Positions 46,995 to 60,038 of a DNA stretch of 64,000 nucleotides are shown here, one piece after another. The stretch covers positions 118,678,754-118,742,753 of the forward strand of contig CP136061.1 of the NCBI GenBank assembly GCA_032622095.1, written 5' to 3'. The notes under the pieces were generated by a model. The model saw only the letters and a program-made list of their open reading frames with translations, was not told the DNA's origin and searched no databases. How positions within the stretch are numbered: position 1 is the stretch's first letter; every line of letters begins with the position of its first letter. Position numbers and translations under genes: made by a program. The stretch is from Siphonodentalium dalli (lineage: Eukaryota; Mollusca; Scaphopoda; Gadilida; Siphonodentaliidae).

Positions 46995-48572
46995 TGTACA
47001 CCCCGAAATTTAGTCACGATTGATCAGACCCGGCGGACAGTTATTTGTGTTCACCCCAGAGTCGAACTGGGTTATTTGGTTGGCTTCCTTTCGCCAACAT
47101 TGACACATTTGGCCTACATTTTCTCTGTTGCAAAGCGTATGATGTTTTAGTTTTGTTACCGAACACATTTTGCTATTTTATTTCTCCATACAATATAGTC
47201 ATATATAAATCATAATAATCATAATAATCATAATAAATAAAACAGAACTAGTCAGACAGACTCTTAGTCCGCGTACATACCTACACTTGATTTTAAAATA
47301 ATATAATATAACTAACAGTATGTTCACGGAAGGTCGGTATTGAATTTGACGTCATTGCAGTGGCAATCCAATAGTCTCTCTAACATTCCCTCAGATCGCA
47401 TGTATGCTCATTGATCAAAATATTTATAAGAAAATAATTTTAGTACTATAGAAGCTACATTGTCATCCACAACCAGGGCTGCAGCTACAAGATTATTTGG
47501 GGTGGATCTGGCTACATTTTTCAATAGTTTGATATTTCAACCAGTATTTAGTGTGAAATTTGGAACGTTTAGAATAAAACTCGAATAATTGTGTACGTTC
47601 AGTCAATTGTCTGACTCAAATGCTAACCAGTTGAAAAATTCCCACCATAGGGCGGTGTTAGGTTGGAACTTTCCAACAGTTGTAACTTTGAGGTAGCAGA
47701 TGGAAAATTCAGACCGGTGATGGTGTGAATGGAATTTCTCGTACTTTTGAAGCTGGTCAAACATAGACCATCTAGTCTCGTCTCTGGCATCGATGCTTAC
47801 ATATATTCTGAAAATGAAATGAAATAGAAACAATGTAAGATATTTGGGATAATTGGAATATTGGACATATGCTATCGCTCTCTGTTTGGCACGAAACGCT
47901 GAATGAATACCTGGAAAGCATATCCAAGCAAATATAGCTTATTCAATTGGGCTAGGTGTGCATGTGGCTACATGCGGATCGCGGTAACAAGCTCGACAGG
48001 ACTGGTCTTATTTACGACCAATTCTGTACGTTCAAATTATTATGAGCTGTTAACAAAATTTAATGTCAACCCAATGCCTCACTATTTTTTAAATTTTTTA
48101 AATTCCTATATCTACATTAATTAATAGGATTATTTTGAATCAATACTTTCAGTCAATCGAAGGGTTTTTCCTCGTTGGGGTTCACATTAAAAGTGTACGC
48201 CATATAAGTTAAATGGGTGTAATTTAGTTTATGGCCTTGTAATATTTTCGTTATAATAACCCTTCATAATAATGAACATTCATAAAATAACACGACTCCT
48301 ATCCGAAATGGGTAATTATATGGCATTTATAACTCGTTTTTGTTTTCCCACTGAAAATTTGATTGGAATACATAACATAGAAAATAGAATATCAAATTTG
48401 TTCATATTATTCGTAAATAAATTGGCTTATGGCAATACAAATTCGCGCACATACTACATTGTAACAAATCATAAATGTTGTCTCTCTTCCCATTAGTTTC
48501 ATGTCATTGTGATGACAGGCTGTACATATAGTACCACACACGAACCTACAAATGTTCGACTAGAAGATGATA
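46995..48572. other. Unassigned region
   Basis: An ATAATC microsatellite lies at 47205-47243. No gene recognised. Confidence 0.35.
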
Positions 48573-49031
48573 TGTGACCCGCCATATCAAATCCAGTCGT
48601 AAGTCGGGATTTTTTTTACCCTGTGCCAATGCATTCTCTTATATATGCGAGTCGACCATAGGTCGCCTCGCATATATAAGAGAATGCATTGGCCTAACAA
48701 TTTTTTATCATTTTTTTTAAATAAATGTTTCTTACAATTTTTAGGACATAAAATAAAAAACATCCATTACCCTGCAGGGAGCCCCACACATATATGGAAG
48801 CATATAGACGAGTGTCGTCTGCTCATGTTTGTCTGGGGCTCTGTATGGGTGAAATTATAAAATTATTAAAGAATACAAGAAAAAATTATTAAAATTGTAA
48901 AAAATTGTTAGGCCAGTGCATTCTCTTATATATGCGAGGCGACCTATGGTCGACTCGCATATATAAGAGAATGCATTGGCACAGGGTAAACAAATCCCGA
49001 CTTACGACTGGATTTGATATGGCGGGTCACA
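48573..49031. mobile_element. TA-flanked MITE, full copy T2
   Basis: 459 bp between TA at 48571-48572 and 49032-49033. It starts TGTGACCCGCCATATCAAAT and ends with the complement. Each arm also holds an internal palindrome with CGCATATATAAGAGAATGCA, so the element folds at two scales. Confidence 0.9.
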
Positions 49032-49033
49032 TA

Positions 49034-49539
49034 TATAATAATTGTTATACCACAAGTGGGCAACGCATGTAAAAACTATCCAGGTACCAGAAGAAAGAAA
49101 TACCAATTTATTGATATCAATCAGATATTGAGGACAGTTTTAAATGGCTTTCCACAATTCCATATAGTTATAATGAACGACAAGACCTGTTTCATATGGA
49201 TATAGAATCAATATCATATAATTCCCTTACCCCAATTTCGAAAGGAAAATCGTCGCATCGTTTTAGTTGCATGTCCATGCATCCGTCTGTCTGTTAAGCT
49301 ACGTTCACGCCGATGGCAAATTGACATGAAATTCCTCATATATTGATGGCTATCTATTTTCAATTTTTGGCTGACAGATTTTGGAATTACAGAATATGTG
49401 TTTATTGAAGATTGTGTTATCGCTTAAATATTAGAGCTGCGAAATACATGGCTGATTCTTGAGAGATATTTGAAGGCTAATTTAGAGCAATTTATAGTCA
49501 GTTGCATAATCTCCCTGCGTGCTATTGGTAAATGGTAAA
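49034..49539. other. Unassigned region
   Basis: Nothing recognised. Confidence 0.3.
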
Positions 49540-49828
49540 TTAACCCTTTACCCAACAAACCGGCCAAAACCGGCCAAATAAAGATTCAACAGCCTAAAAT
49601 ATCTTCGGTCTGTCTCAATAGAACCATACAAATATGGATATCATTGGAACCGGCTCCTTGACCACATTGTGATAGTTACAGTTATGCCCTGTGCCAATGC
49701 ATTCTCTTATATATGCGAGTCGACCATAGGTCGCCTCGCATATATAAGAGAATGCATTGGCCTATGGTCGACTCGCATATATAAGAGAATGCATTGGCAC
49801 AGGGCCGTTCTGTTGGGTAAAGGGTTAA
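49540..49828. mobile_element. piggyBac-like MITE
   Basis: TTAA at both ends with inverted repeats CCCTTTACCCAACAAACCGG on the left and, inward from the right, CCCTTTACCCAACAGAACGG. TTAACCC ends are the piggyBac hallmark. The interior (49689-49804) carries a second sequence: palindromic arms of the TA-flanked MITE family, CCCTGTGCCAATGC..., without that family's own termini. Confidence 0.82.
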
Positions 49829-50518
49829 GTAGTTTATCGTTCATATCATAGCATGCACCATCCTCCACGACGAAGTGTCCATACAATTTTGGTGCTGTTT
49901 TCCTGATTTGTTACGCGCGAACCTTTAGTTACAACCGTTCACTTGGATGTTATAGAATTTCATGGCCAATTGCCACAGAAAAGCCACCAGCCTGTGTCTC
50001 ACAACGGTCACATCTGAAGATATGTGGGCATGTCGTCAGAAATATATATCACCTGGAATTACAAAATACTGTCTTCTTCTTGCACTGAAAATTGGGCCAT
50101 ATAAAAATGGCTATACATGTATAATATATACACCCCATGTACCCGTTTTAGTCCCCTCCTGATTGTTTTTCTTTGGATAATTTTGATGTAAACTTTTTCC
50201 TATGCCTTAATCGTCAAATTACGTTTCAATGACACGTTAACGATAAAGAAATATCTAGAACTGACCATGGTCAGACTTCAAGATTTATATCGGTTTCAGT
50301 GTCGCGTGTATATGACACCGCTTAAAGATCATGTTTTAGCCCGGGAAATATAAAGTTCCTGGACACCATTCATAACCGTCATCGCCACGCAAAAATAAAA
50401 TGAAGAGCATATATAATCTGTGAAAAAGTGTTCTTTCCACAATAAATTGTGGAGGGTACTCTTCAGTTGAATCACGACTAAGCGGACATATATTAAGCGA
50501 CTAATGATTGAAATTTTT

Positions 50519-50968
50519 GGGACTAACCGGACGGTAATTTCAAAGTGGGTACCTGTATATAAATTGGAAATTTGGAATGCTGAGACATTCCATGACAATA
50601 CTCAATATATGCATTTGTGGAAGGACAGGCACTTCGATCGGTATAATGGTCGTGGCGAAAAGTTGCTGAGATGATTGTGAAAATGTAAATTTTTTGGGAT
50701 ATTTTGTGGAAGAAATCGTCGCGCGGCGATGATTAAATTGCATTTTTTTTACCGTGGTAGAGCACTGACAACTGATTCTAACTGATCGTCGGGGGTCGAA
50801 TATTAGTGACGAAATATTCACTTACCTTACACTGGTTAGAAGTGGTGTCTAGATGTGTTTATTAGCAGCAAAAACTGTGCCAGAAAGTGTATGCAAACTT
50901 TGATAACATAAATTCCTCGCCTCAGACTCTGCGACTTCCGGGTTTCGTTTGTGTCCGTTGATCCACTG
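50519..50968 (-). repeat. Inverted duplication, copy 2
   Basis: Reverse complement of 46537-46994. The donor-like GTAAGTGA is kept (50818-50825 on the minus strand), as is the CCGGAAGTCGCAG block near 50935. Confidence 0.85.
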
Positions 50969-51074
50969 TGGTATTTGTAGAACATTTCAGAGAAAATGGC
51001 GTTTTGAAGGGGTCATAACGGTGGTCACCGATGTTGACCTGCTTCAAAATCTGTGCTAACTGGGCGTTCAGCTC

Positions 51075-51172
51075 TATTATTAGACTATAAGGATTAAGAT
51101 AATCGTAAATGTCCAAATATTAAAATATATCTTAATCCGAATAGTCTAATTTGTTGGACTAATCCTAGCTTG
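51075..51172 (-). repeat. Short repeat and hairpin, partner of 44228-44312
   Basis: The reverse complement matches 44228-44312. It also folds on itself: ATTAGACTATAAGGATTAAG pairs with CTTAATCCGAATAGTCTAAT. Confidence 0.75.
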
Positions 51173-51850
51173 TGCGTGTGGTTTAGCTGTGGTTCGTTAA
51201 TTACGCTAGCGTATGGTCATATTAGTCTATATTATATAAGGGTCGGTTTATATCTCATGAAGGATATTTTCAGTGGAGGAACGCGCTGTTATTAAAAATA
51301 ACTCGGTGCGCGTTGAACTATTCAACCCATCGCGAACACATTCGTAAAGACTTTGTCAAAATGCTTACTAATTATAAATGATATTGATGAAATAATAACT
51401 GTGGAGTACTATCAAGACAACAAAATTGGAAAAATTTCTTCGTAATTTCCTATGTCGGATTTACACGACGACTAAGCAATACCACAACCGAAGACACATA
51501 TTGGAAGGTCCGTACATGTTATAAATATACATATACACAAAAGAAGAAATAGAGTACCTGGATTAAACCATCGATCAATCCAATAGCAATATGGGAATAA
51601 TTGATAACCTTCATTTATTTTTAAAGCAACAAGATTCCTTACCTGAAATATCGTTCGATTTGATCCTCTCTTTTCAACACTATAACACGTGGTTGTCGTA
51701 GCTTGATATATTAACGGTTGTTCTATACTGTCGGCTACGCATGCTGCACAATATGATTAGTAATTGTTCATCAATATTGTCCCCATCATTCATGTCATAA
51801 CAATCATTGTTCTCTATCATCAATCACCTGCATAGTTTATTACACTTGGT

Positions 51851-52392
51851 TTGTGTTCCCCGCTGGCGGTAGCATTTTAGCCATTGGAGAAAATAAATTG
51901 TAAATGGCGAAAACAAATGACCAAATGGCGAAAAAAATGGCTAAACTAATTTCCTCCCAATTGTGTCCAAACATGGAGGTGATTATAAACACGCCAGCTC
52001 AGTCCTCGGTCTAATTACATCACGCACAGCTAATGTCCATACAACAAAAGCAGACCCGATGTGCCTCGAGCAATTAGTAATAGGTGTACATTGGTGTTGA
52101 TTTCATATAGTGTCAATGGCAAACGCTTTGTGTTGTAAAACAAATTTTAATAATGTTACTTAGAATTGTATATGGAATCGTTTTGTAGTATGTTATTGTT
52201 ATTTACATGTACTATTGTTGCTCATATTACATTGTTATTGTTTTCTTTTGTCAATAAAATGTAATATATGTCCAATTTATCTCAAAATATGTTCCAAAAA
52301 CAAGTGGCTAAACTAAATGCAAAGTGGCTAAAACAAATTGGCATTTGGCTAAATGAATGGCTAAATGAATTTATGGGCCAGTGGGAACACTG
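51851..52392. mobile_element. hAT-like MITE with 8-bp target duplication
   Basis: CACTTGGT at 51843-51850 and 52393-52400 flanks a 542-bp element. Left end TTGTGTTCCCCGCTGGC; right end, inward, CAGTGTTCCCACTGGC. An 8-bp duplication with C/TAG.G-type ends fits the hAT superfamily. The interior has repeated AATGGCTAAA/TGGCGAAAA words on both sides and no transposase. Confidence 0.85.
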
Positions 52393-52400
52393 CACTTGGT

Positions 52401-53317
52401 TCACACCAGTCTGATTGTATTTGTTATATTGTGTTCTACGCTAAGGGTACGCTCACACATTCGCCAGATTGCACGGTATGTTTGCGGGCATTAATTACGT
52501 CGTAATGCTATAATTTGAACGGAAACATGCATTTAAAGTGCACCTATACCGCAGCTAACTACATGTACATGAGAAGTAAACTATCTGTAACGATGCAACC
52601 GAATGCAACAGAGGGGGGGGGGGGGGGTATGCAGTTTTTGTCCAGACACAAGGCGGGGGTGGGGATGTCGGGACCGGAAAATATGAGTATAATGTACATT
52701 TTTTCCTACTTTGAAATTTACTCATGTGTGTCCTTTATTATTAACCTTATATAGACTCTTATCTACATGGATATATTATTTATAACACATTTAACTCCCC
52801 GTAGGGGTCTATATATGGTCTGAGGTTCCAATAGCAGTACAAGTGCAGGGATTATGGCACCATAACTCAAAGTTTCCAAGTTATGTTAGCTAAATCACTT
52901 GATAAAGTGTGTTTGCCTATAAAACCGAATACAATACCCCCTAAACAAAAATGACTTTACATTTTTGAGTTATTCCGTTAGTTTATTACAACTGTTAAGA
53001 ACACGTGGCTAATCGTTATACTGTACTAAAGCAATATGATATCAGTATTATTGTGTCTATCTATGTATGTTGTTATCAGCCGTTGGACTCAATGATCAGA
53101 GAGGAAAAAAAACATTTTAATTATATTTTATACCACACTTATAATAATAAGATTACAGTTACATGCAGGCCACGTATCGCACGAACGGTGCTCATGACAA
53201 TGCGTCGAACCTGTTTCAGGGTTAATTGGACAATTTACCTAATTAAAACTCGATATCGTGGTCAGCATTCATGGGAAGACTGTCGAGCAGGTTGAAAATT
53301 CAAATATGAGCCAGTAT
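52401..53317. other. Unassigned region
   Basis: A run of about 15 G at 52613-52627 leads into TATGCAGTTTTTGTCCAGAC. No gene recognised. Confidence 0.35.
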
Positions 53318-53545
53318 GAGCGAAGGTTTTATTGAGTAAGTTATATTTGGCGGCGAAAGGTGGGGTGAAAGTTATGCATGTACATGTACAATATATAAGT
53401 TTCCTAACTTGTTATTTTTATAGTTTTAAGTAAGCGAAGGTTTTATTAAGTTATATTTGGCGGCGAAAGGTGGTGTCAAAGTTATACCTGCACAATATAT
53501 ATATTTCCTAACTTGTTATATTGTAGTTTTAAGTGGCGATATAAT
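53318..53545 (+). repeat. Tandem pair of ~110-bp repeats
   Basis: GCGAAGGTTTTATT, TTATATTTGGCGGCGAAAGG, TTTCCTAACTTGTTAT and AGTTTTAAGT occur in the same order in 53318-53433 and 53434-53540. Confidence 0.85.
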
Positions 53546-53769
53546 TAGTTTTTCATGGCCTGACTAAGTTACCATTGTCATGGAACCTCATCGCATCATA
53601 TGGCTTTAGCCCCGTAAAACTATTAGCACCCTGTGAGCGACAGGCGTACTACACCAACAGAGTAACGCAATATGTAAACATGGGCTAAACCCATCTAGGG
53701 ATTGCTTTAATTGTCAACGCTGCAAATTAATGCAGAACATGGATATATACATATATACAATGGGGTCAC

Positions 53770-54340
53770 TTACATCGTCATCATCATCATCGTCATCATC
53801 GTCATCATCATCACCATCATCAACATCCCCATCTTCATCATCGTCGTCGACATCGTCATCATCATCATCATCATCATCATCATTATTATCATTATCATCA
53901 TCATCATCATCGCCGTCATCATCATCATTATAGTCACCATCAACACAGTCAGCATCACACCATCTTCATCACTATCCTCATCATCACCATCTTCATCATC
54001 GTCGTCATCAGCAATACAATCGTCATCTTCATCTTCATCGTCATTGTCCGTATCGTCACCATCGTCAACATTTTTGTCTTTATACATCTTCGTCCTCATC
54101 CGTCGTCATCATTATCCATCATCAGCTATATACGTTGCCGTTGTTATCGTCGTCGTCGTCAATTGTCATCATTGTCGTCGCTGTCATCTTTATCATCATC
54201 ATTACCAACATCGTCATCATTTTCGTCATAATCATCATCATAAACGACGTCATCGTCGTCGTCAGTATCGTCATCATCTCCATCGTACAATGCAGTCATC
54301 ATCATTATAATCGCCATTAGCGCCGTCGACCTAATCATCT
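53770..54340. repeat. Trinucleotide microsatellite (ATC/TCG type)
   Basis: Almost pure CATCATCATCGTC-type repeats with interruptions. Long Ser-, Ile- or Asp/Met-rich frames on both strands are artefacts. Confidence 0.95.
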
Positions 54341-55330
54341 TTATGTTGTCACCGTAGTGATTATCGTCCTGCCACCTCATCCTTCCAGACATCAAACCAT
54401 AGTTAAAATTCTACTTTACAAATAGAGTTATCCCACATGGAATTCACTACCAGATTTCATAGTTTCTGCTGGAAGTATAGAACTGTTTAAAACATATATA
54501 GACTCACATTTTTATGATATGAGATACGACTTTGATGACTCTCATGTATGATAATGTCATTATTCTTAAACAATATGTAAATGTTACCGGAACGAGAAGT
54601 CTTAGGACTTGTTCTGTTGATTATGATGATGAATAGTGAACAGGGAATACATTTGGGATGGTATTCCTAATAACAAAATTAGTAAAAAGAAGAATTAAAA
54701 AGTGTAAATTATGTGATAAGGGGGGAGGGTCCAAAATTTTGCCGATGAACAATTATTTTTGGGCAAGTATGGGGTAGTGGGTACCTAACCGTACCTTGAT
54801 GTCGGAAATAATTTTTTTGGGCTTCGTGTCTGCAACTTTTTTCCAGACCGACCCCTGAATAGTATGCAATTATACCGCAAGAATTTACCATAGCGGTATT
54901 TAAAGGTAAATGTATGTAGTACCGTTACCACATAAATGTTACTTCTAATGTCGTTAGCTTTGGTAAAGATACATTTTATATGCACGTTTCCGTTCATATT
55001 ATCCCGCACTCATTGGCGTGAGGAACATGCATTCATCGGAATCCCAGCTTGGACGTTTCATACCTGACACAATATTGTTTGGAAATTTCACACCAACAAT
55101 AGTTTGAAATTGTTCTGGTAGTCTGATTTTACAACCAGTAATGTGTGTGGAATTTTGTTATATACCAACATTTGCATTTCTTCCTACTTTTGGTCAAAAT
55201 ATTGGTTTTAGATTTCCTCTGGGGCCCTCCCTCCCCGGTATCCGGTCAAAATTAAAGTTAAAACATGTGTAAAATTCAAAGCCGGGAACGGGTGCAAATT
55301 GAATTATGCGATCTTGGGAGTTTAGCCTGG
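54341..55330. other. Mostly unassigned; possible third G-tract repeat at 54715-54870
   Basis: On the minus strand CAGGGGTCGGTCTGGAAAAA and TTGCAGACACGAAG resemble the words at 9318 and 12090. No gene seen. Confidence 0.35.
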
Positions 55331-56374
55331 GGTGGGGGGGGGGGGGGGGTTGCAGTTAGAAATCCCACATGGTCATCCTCCGTCACACGGAAACCATCTA
55401 TATATAGCTACGCACCTATATATAACAGAAATTATTTTTGTTGTTGTTGAAACAAGCGATAATATTGCTGGAGTGTGGGAACGGTTACCAGATATTAGAG
55501 ATTATTTAACGGATACCGATGACCACCAATCAAGGTGAACATATATCACACACTGGCGATAAACTAGTAGTGCACTGTCTCCCTTTGATATATTCATGTA
55601 TTATCTTTCCATTGGTCAAGTAAGTCACATGGACATACCTGACATTTCTTGCAGCTACATGTGAACGTGCCATAATGTGCCAGAAATACGAAAGAATATC
55701 ACTTTGTTAAAGAAAATTTACGAAATCATTTTTGATGGCCCTACAAAACATCAAACGCTCTTTTCTGTTCTATGGCGTACACGCGTCTGTTGTTTGTTTG
55801 GACCCAAAACACCGTGTTCAAAGAAAGGTGTATGTTTTATGACTTCAATGCGTCTTTCGGCATGTTACATATAATGCCCGTAGAATTGTAGTTCAAGTAT
55901 TTATCGACATAAATTTCGATACCTGGAAAATTTCAAAACCGAAAAACTGAAATGTGGCTTTAAACTAATGTTACGAAGTTTCCAACCACACTGGTACATT
56001 TTTCACAAAGAACAACGTCTGAACAACGCACAGTTGTAAATACTTACTCCTTTGCACTTGCCACAGGCCAGACATATCCTGGATATAGGCATAAAAAGAG
56101 GCATAACCCAATATCATCTCACAAAAATGAACAGCGCATCTTTAAAATGAGACAAGAAGATCGTGCGTAGCTTTAATATATTTTCTATAGTGTAATTTAC
56201 ATGTAAATGGGTGCTCATTGGTTAGAAATGAATAGACTGCAAACTGGATGGCATTACCAATACCGCTCGCGTCTCACAATAGCTCGCCCTGACAGGACCA
56301 GATCTGTTCGACATTTTTCACATCCATCGAGATACATTTGCTGATTAGAAACTTCGCGAATGAATTAAATGAAC

Positions 56375-56560
56375 TGATTCATATTCTTCATAATGGAATG
56401 TGGGTGTTCTTGGAAAGATAAATTGTAAATAGATATATGTCATGATCTTAAGTGGTCCTGCTAATTTGCTGTAATATTCTTGATCATGGAATGTGGGTGT
56501 TCTTGGAAAGATAAACTGTAAATAGACATAAATTGTGTCATGTATCTGTGACAACGAACA
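56375..56560 (+). repeat. Direct repeats, ~90 bp, with a third copy at 57310-57412
   Basis: GGAATGTGGGTGTTCTTGGA and AGATAAATTGTAAATAGA occur at about 56393 and 56490. A diverged copy (GAAATGTGGGTGTTCTAGG) lies at 57355, with MITE copy D in between. Confidence 0.8.
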
Positions 56561-56758
56561 TATCTTATCTATCGAAACAATTTTTCATTATCACTCTTAG
56601 TTAAAGCCAATTGGCGGTTTGCGTTCACTTGTGCAAAACATTGAAAAAAGCTGGAAAATGGCTGTGACCATGGAAAGTATTTTTCAGAGCAGGAAGCACG
56701 TATATCAATATTTCGTGTATTTGCTAACATAACATATACAGCTATCCTGTCAAATTAA

Positions 56759-57272
56759 AGATACCGGCGGTGTTGGCGGTGGGTATGCTGTTAAAATATT
56801 CAGCTACGTCAAAAACAGCCATAAACAGAAAGGATATTAAAATATAGACATACCTTGTTCTTATACCAATCAGAAATATGACATAAACAGTCTGATATTG
56901 TCAAATGTTTTTCCTTATGTAAACAAAAGCAAAAAACGTTACAGAACCTGGCTTTTGTTTAGATCCGGATATGGTAAACATAAAGAGCGTTATTTGTTAC
57001 TGTTTTCGTGATATGGAAATAACAAAGAGCGTTTATATCATTTTTGTGTGATTAACCAATATAATTACGATGTGTTATGTAAACAGAAGCAAACGTCTGT
57101 AACACGTGAAGGTTCTTGTTTACGTACACCATCGTACGTCTTGACGACAATATACTATTTACACGTGGTTATGGTTGGCATATGGACAAAATTATATATA
57201 TTTGAATATTCCTTCCGTTGATGGCGATTTGAACAAATATGAATATTTCTACAACCAACGCCGCCCGTATCT
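56759..57272 (-). mobile_element. TTAA MITE (AGGCACGGGCGG family), copy D
   Basis: 514 bp between TTAA at 56755-56758 and 57273-57276, minus orientation relative to copy A. AGATACCGGCGGTGTTGGCG starts it and CAACGCCGCCCGTATCT ends it. Confidence 0.88.
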
Positions 57273-57421
57273 TTAAGTAGACATAATTTGGATGCTGCAA
57301 TGAGCCATGTCCGTTTGAGTGATCCTGCTAATTTCTATGATAATCGTGATCCTGAAATGTGGGTGTTCTAGGTAAGATAATTTGTAAATAGTCATATATC
57401 ATCTAATTGTGACACCTAACC

Positions 57422-60038
57422 TCTATATCTATATTTGAGAATGTATGTCTGTCTGTGTTCTATAGAAATTCACGGGGGACCATGTAGACGGCACCAAACT
57501 TGACCAAAGGGGTCTAACATGGGTAACTGTCTCTGAGAAAGATAATGGTGCAGGTTAGATTTTCTACATGACGCTGTTGTTGTTGTTAGGGGTGGTAACA
57601 TGGGGGTGGCAGATCAACTATTTATCGCCGATATCCACCAAACTTATAAATAATGAAGTCCATGATATGATGAATCTAATGGTGTGATTTTGAGATGTCA
57701 AAAGAGGCGCCGTTCAAGTCAGGAGTGCACGAAAGGGAGAGGGGCACCAAATTGATACACATTCTTCCCCACGACACATGGAATCTAATCGTGCCGTTTT
57801 GATGAGAGATGGGGTGGGGGGGGGGGGAGTAAATTTGATAAGCATTTGTTTAGTCGCCGATTACCACTTATAAATAATCATCTCCATGATATCAGGAGTC
57901 TAATTGTGGCTTAATGCTGTCACATGTGGCGTCATTCGAGTCAGGAGTGCACGGAAGGTGAGAGGGGCACAAACAACTGATAAATAATATTTTAAGCACC
58001 GATTTCCACCAAATTCAGTCCATGATACTAGGAATCTAATCGTGTGATTTAAAGACGCCGTTTGGGTGAGAGATGGGGGGCACTAAATTTGATAAGACTT
58101 TGTTTAGTCGCCGATTACCACCAAACTTATAAATAATAATATTCGTGACATCAGGAGTATAATTGTGTCGTTTAACGATATCAAAAGTTCGAGTCAGGGT
58201 GCATGGAGGGAGAGAGTGCCGATTGCAACCAAATTGATACATATTCATCTTCGTGATATGAGGAATCCAATCGTGTGGTTTAAATCGCCAAATTGGGTGT
58301 TTGGTGAAAGATGGGGAAACTAAATTTGATACGAATTTCCACCTATTTTTATATATAGTCATCTTCATACTGAGTCTAATGATGTGGTTTAACGATGACA
58401 AAAGTGGCGTCGCTTGATTCAGGGATAGGGAGGGGAGGGTCACAAAAACTGATAAAAAATATGTTTAGCGACAATTTCCCCCAAATCCATACAAGTTCTT
58501 CTCCAATGATACGAGGAATCAAATTGCGTGGGTTAAAGACTCCACGTTTGGTGCCTACATTTGCGAATGTCTGTCTGTTCTATAGAACTTCATGGGATAC
58601 CATCTAGATGGCACCAAATGGGTCTGACAGGGGAAACTGTTTACGAGGAAGATAATGGTGTGGTTTAAAATTTTCTAAAGTGATGCTGTTGTTGTCAGGG
58701 GCACCAACAATGATAAAATATATTTGTCGCTGATTTCCACCAAACTTATAAAGAATCATCTCTATGATATGGCGCCGTTCGAGTCAGGGGTGCACAAATA
58801 TGCTTAGAACTAATTTCCACCTAATTCATACACGTTATTCAATGATACGAGGAATCAAATTACGTGGGTTAAAGACGGCATATTTTATGCATTTAGGTCA
58901 GGGATGGAGAGCGAAGGGGTATTAACATTGATAGGAATGTTTTACTCGCCGATATCCACTAAATTTGAATATGGTAATCTCCATAATTCGTTCTGAGCAA
59001 TTTTTGGCAAAATTTAATGGTGACCTAATTAAGTCACTTGATCAATTATATCTTCTCAGTTGTCATATTTATATGGGGACGGGAATCAGGGCATTCATGT
59101 AGCGAGCCAGCAAAACAGATTCATAGAAGAAAGCATTACAAGTTTATTTGTCATTCTATTTAAGAGATTCTTCCAAAACGAGTGACCTTGAACCGTCAGA
59201 GGATGACTTGTTAGAATGGCTCATGTATTATCACTAAATTGAGTCTTTGAGTCAAATTGAGTCAAATTGAGTCAAATTGAGTCAAATTGAGTCAAATTTA
59301 GTTTCTTCTGAGATAAAAGAAAACACATTCAGAAGCACATGACTTTTCACGATTCTCCAATACTGGCATCTGCCAAGGGTACATCTGATGATCTGAGGAT
59401 TTCTTTCCTTTGATAGAACAAGTTAAAATATCGCTGTGTCGGGCACATGTAGCTGATATATGGCAACATTTAACATTTAAGCTGAGAATAATTAGCCAGT
59501 ATAGCACCATGAACAGATGCAAACCTGGACATTTCTTTAAAACATCTGTATATTCATGGATATATGATAACCAGGTGTCCTCAAAATATTAGTCTGTTCA
59601 GTTATACATCTCTATATAAAACCTAATTGTCGTATTATTTTGAACTAATGTTCATGTTTGATCCCAATAAAAATATTTAAAGCCAAACACACACAAAAAA
59701 ACAAAAACAAACAAACATCAATTCCAACCACGTCGACTGCACAATTAAAAAAAAAAAAAAAAAATGATGACGTCTGAAGTACGCTCAGTTGTAGATAAAT
59801 TTTTTTATTTGTGGGACGAATTAATCGCGATAAACAGAATGACAATCACTCCGATAAGGTGAGCCACTACTTATAACCCATGTATAAGAATGGCGTTTTG
59901 TGATGCCATTTGGATATAAAAGTTTGAGAATACGTGTAACACTTTGAACAAAGTAGAGTATTCTCTATTCCCACTGAATATCCACACCAGAGGGTTTCAG
60001 ATCATTTTAACCTGGGCAACGCCGGGTCACCCTGCTAG
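57422..60038 (+). mobile_element. Helitron-like element H6 (H5 family), possibly composite
   Basis: Starts TCTATATCTATATTTGAG as H5 does. Tandem ~300-bp units run to about 58460, with a second start-like block (ATTTGCGAATGTCTGTCTG) at 58560 and more units to 59000. A Helitron-type 3' end, ACCTGGGCAACGCCGGGTCA followed by CCCTGCTAG and T, lies at 60011-60038. The part 59000-60000 is not of the H5 type, so the 5' and 3' ends may belong to different elements. Confidence 0.6.
59222..59300. repeat. 11-bp tandem repeat (TTGAGTCAAAT)
   Basis: About six perfect copies inside the H6 region. Confidence 0.95.

Noticed and set aside
46684-47013. 109-codon frame conserved in the inverted copy at 50540-50821
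   Set aside because: The start is not ATG (GTG), the two copies differ by frame-shifting indels in the G tract, and similarity is explained by the DNA duplication.
53711-54395. Long Ser-, Ile- and Asp/Met-rich open frames on both strands
   Set aside because: They arise from the ATC/TCG microsatellite; every frame is open because the repeat lacks stops.
55446-55538. Possible exon DNIAGVWERLPDIRDYLTDT between AAG and AAG|GTGAAC
   Set aside because: The peptide looks plausible, but the acceptor is weak and the donor poor, with no partner exon found.
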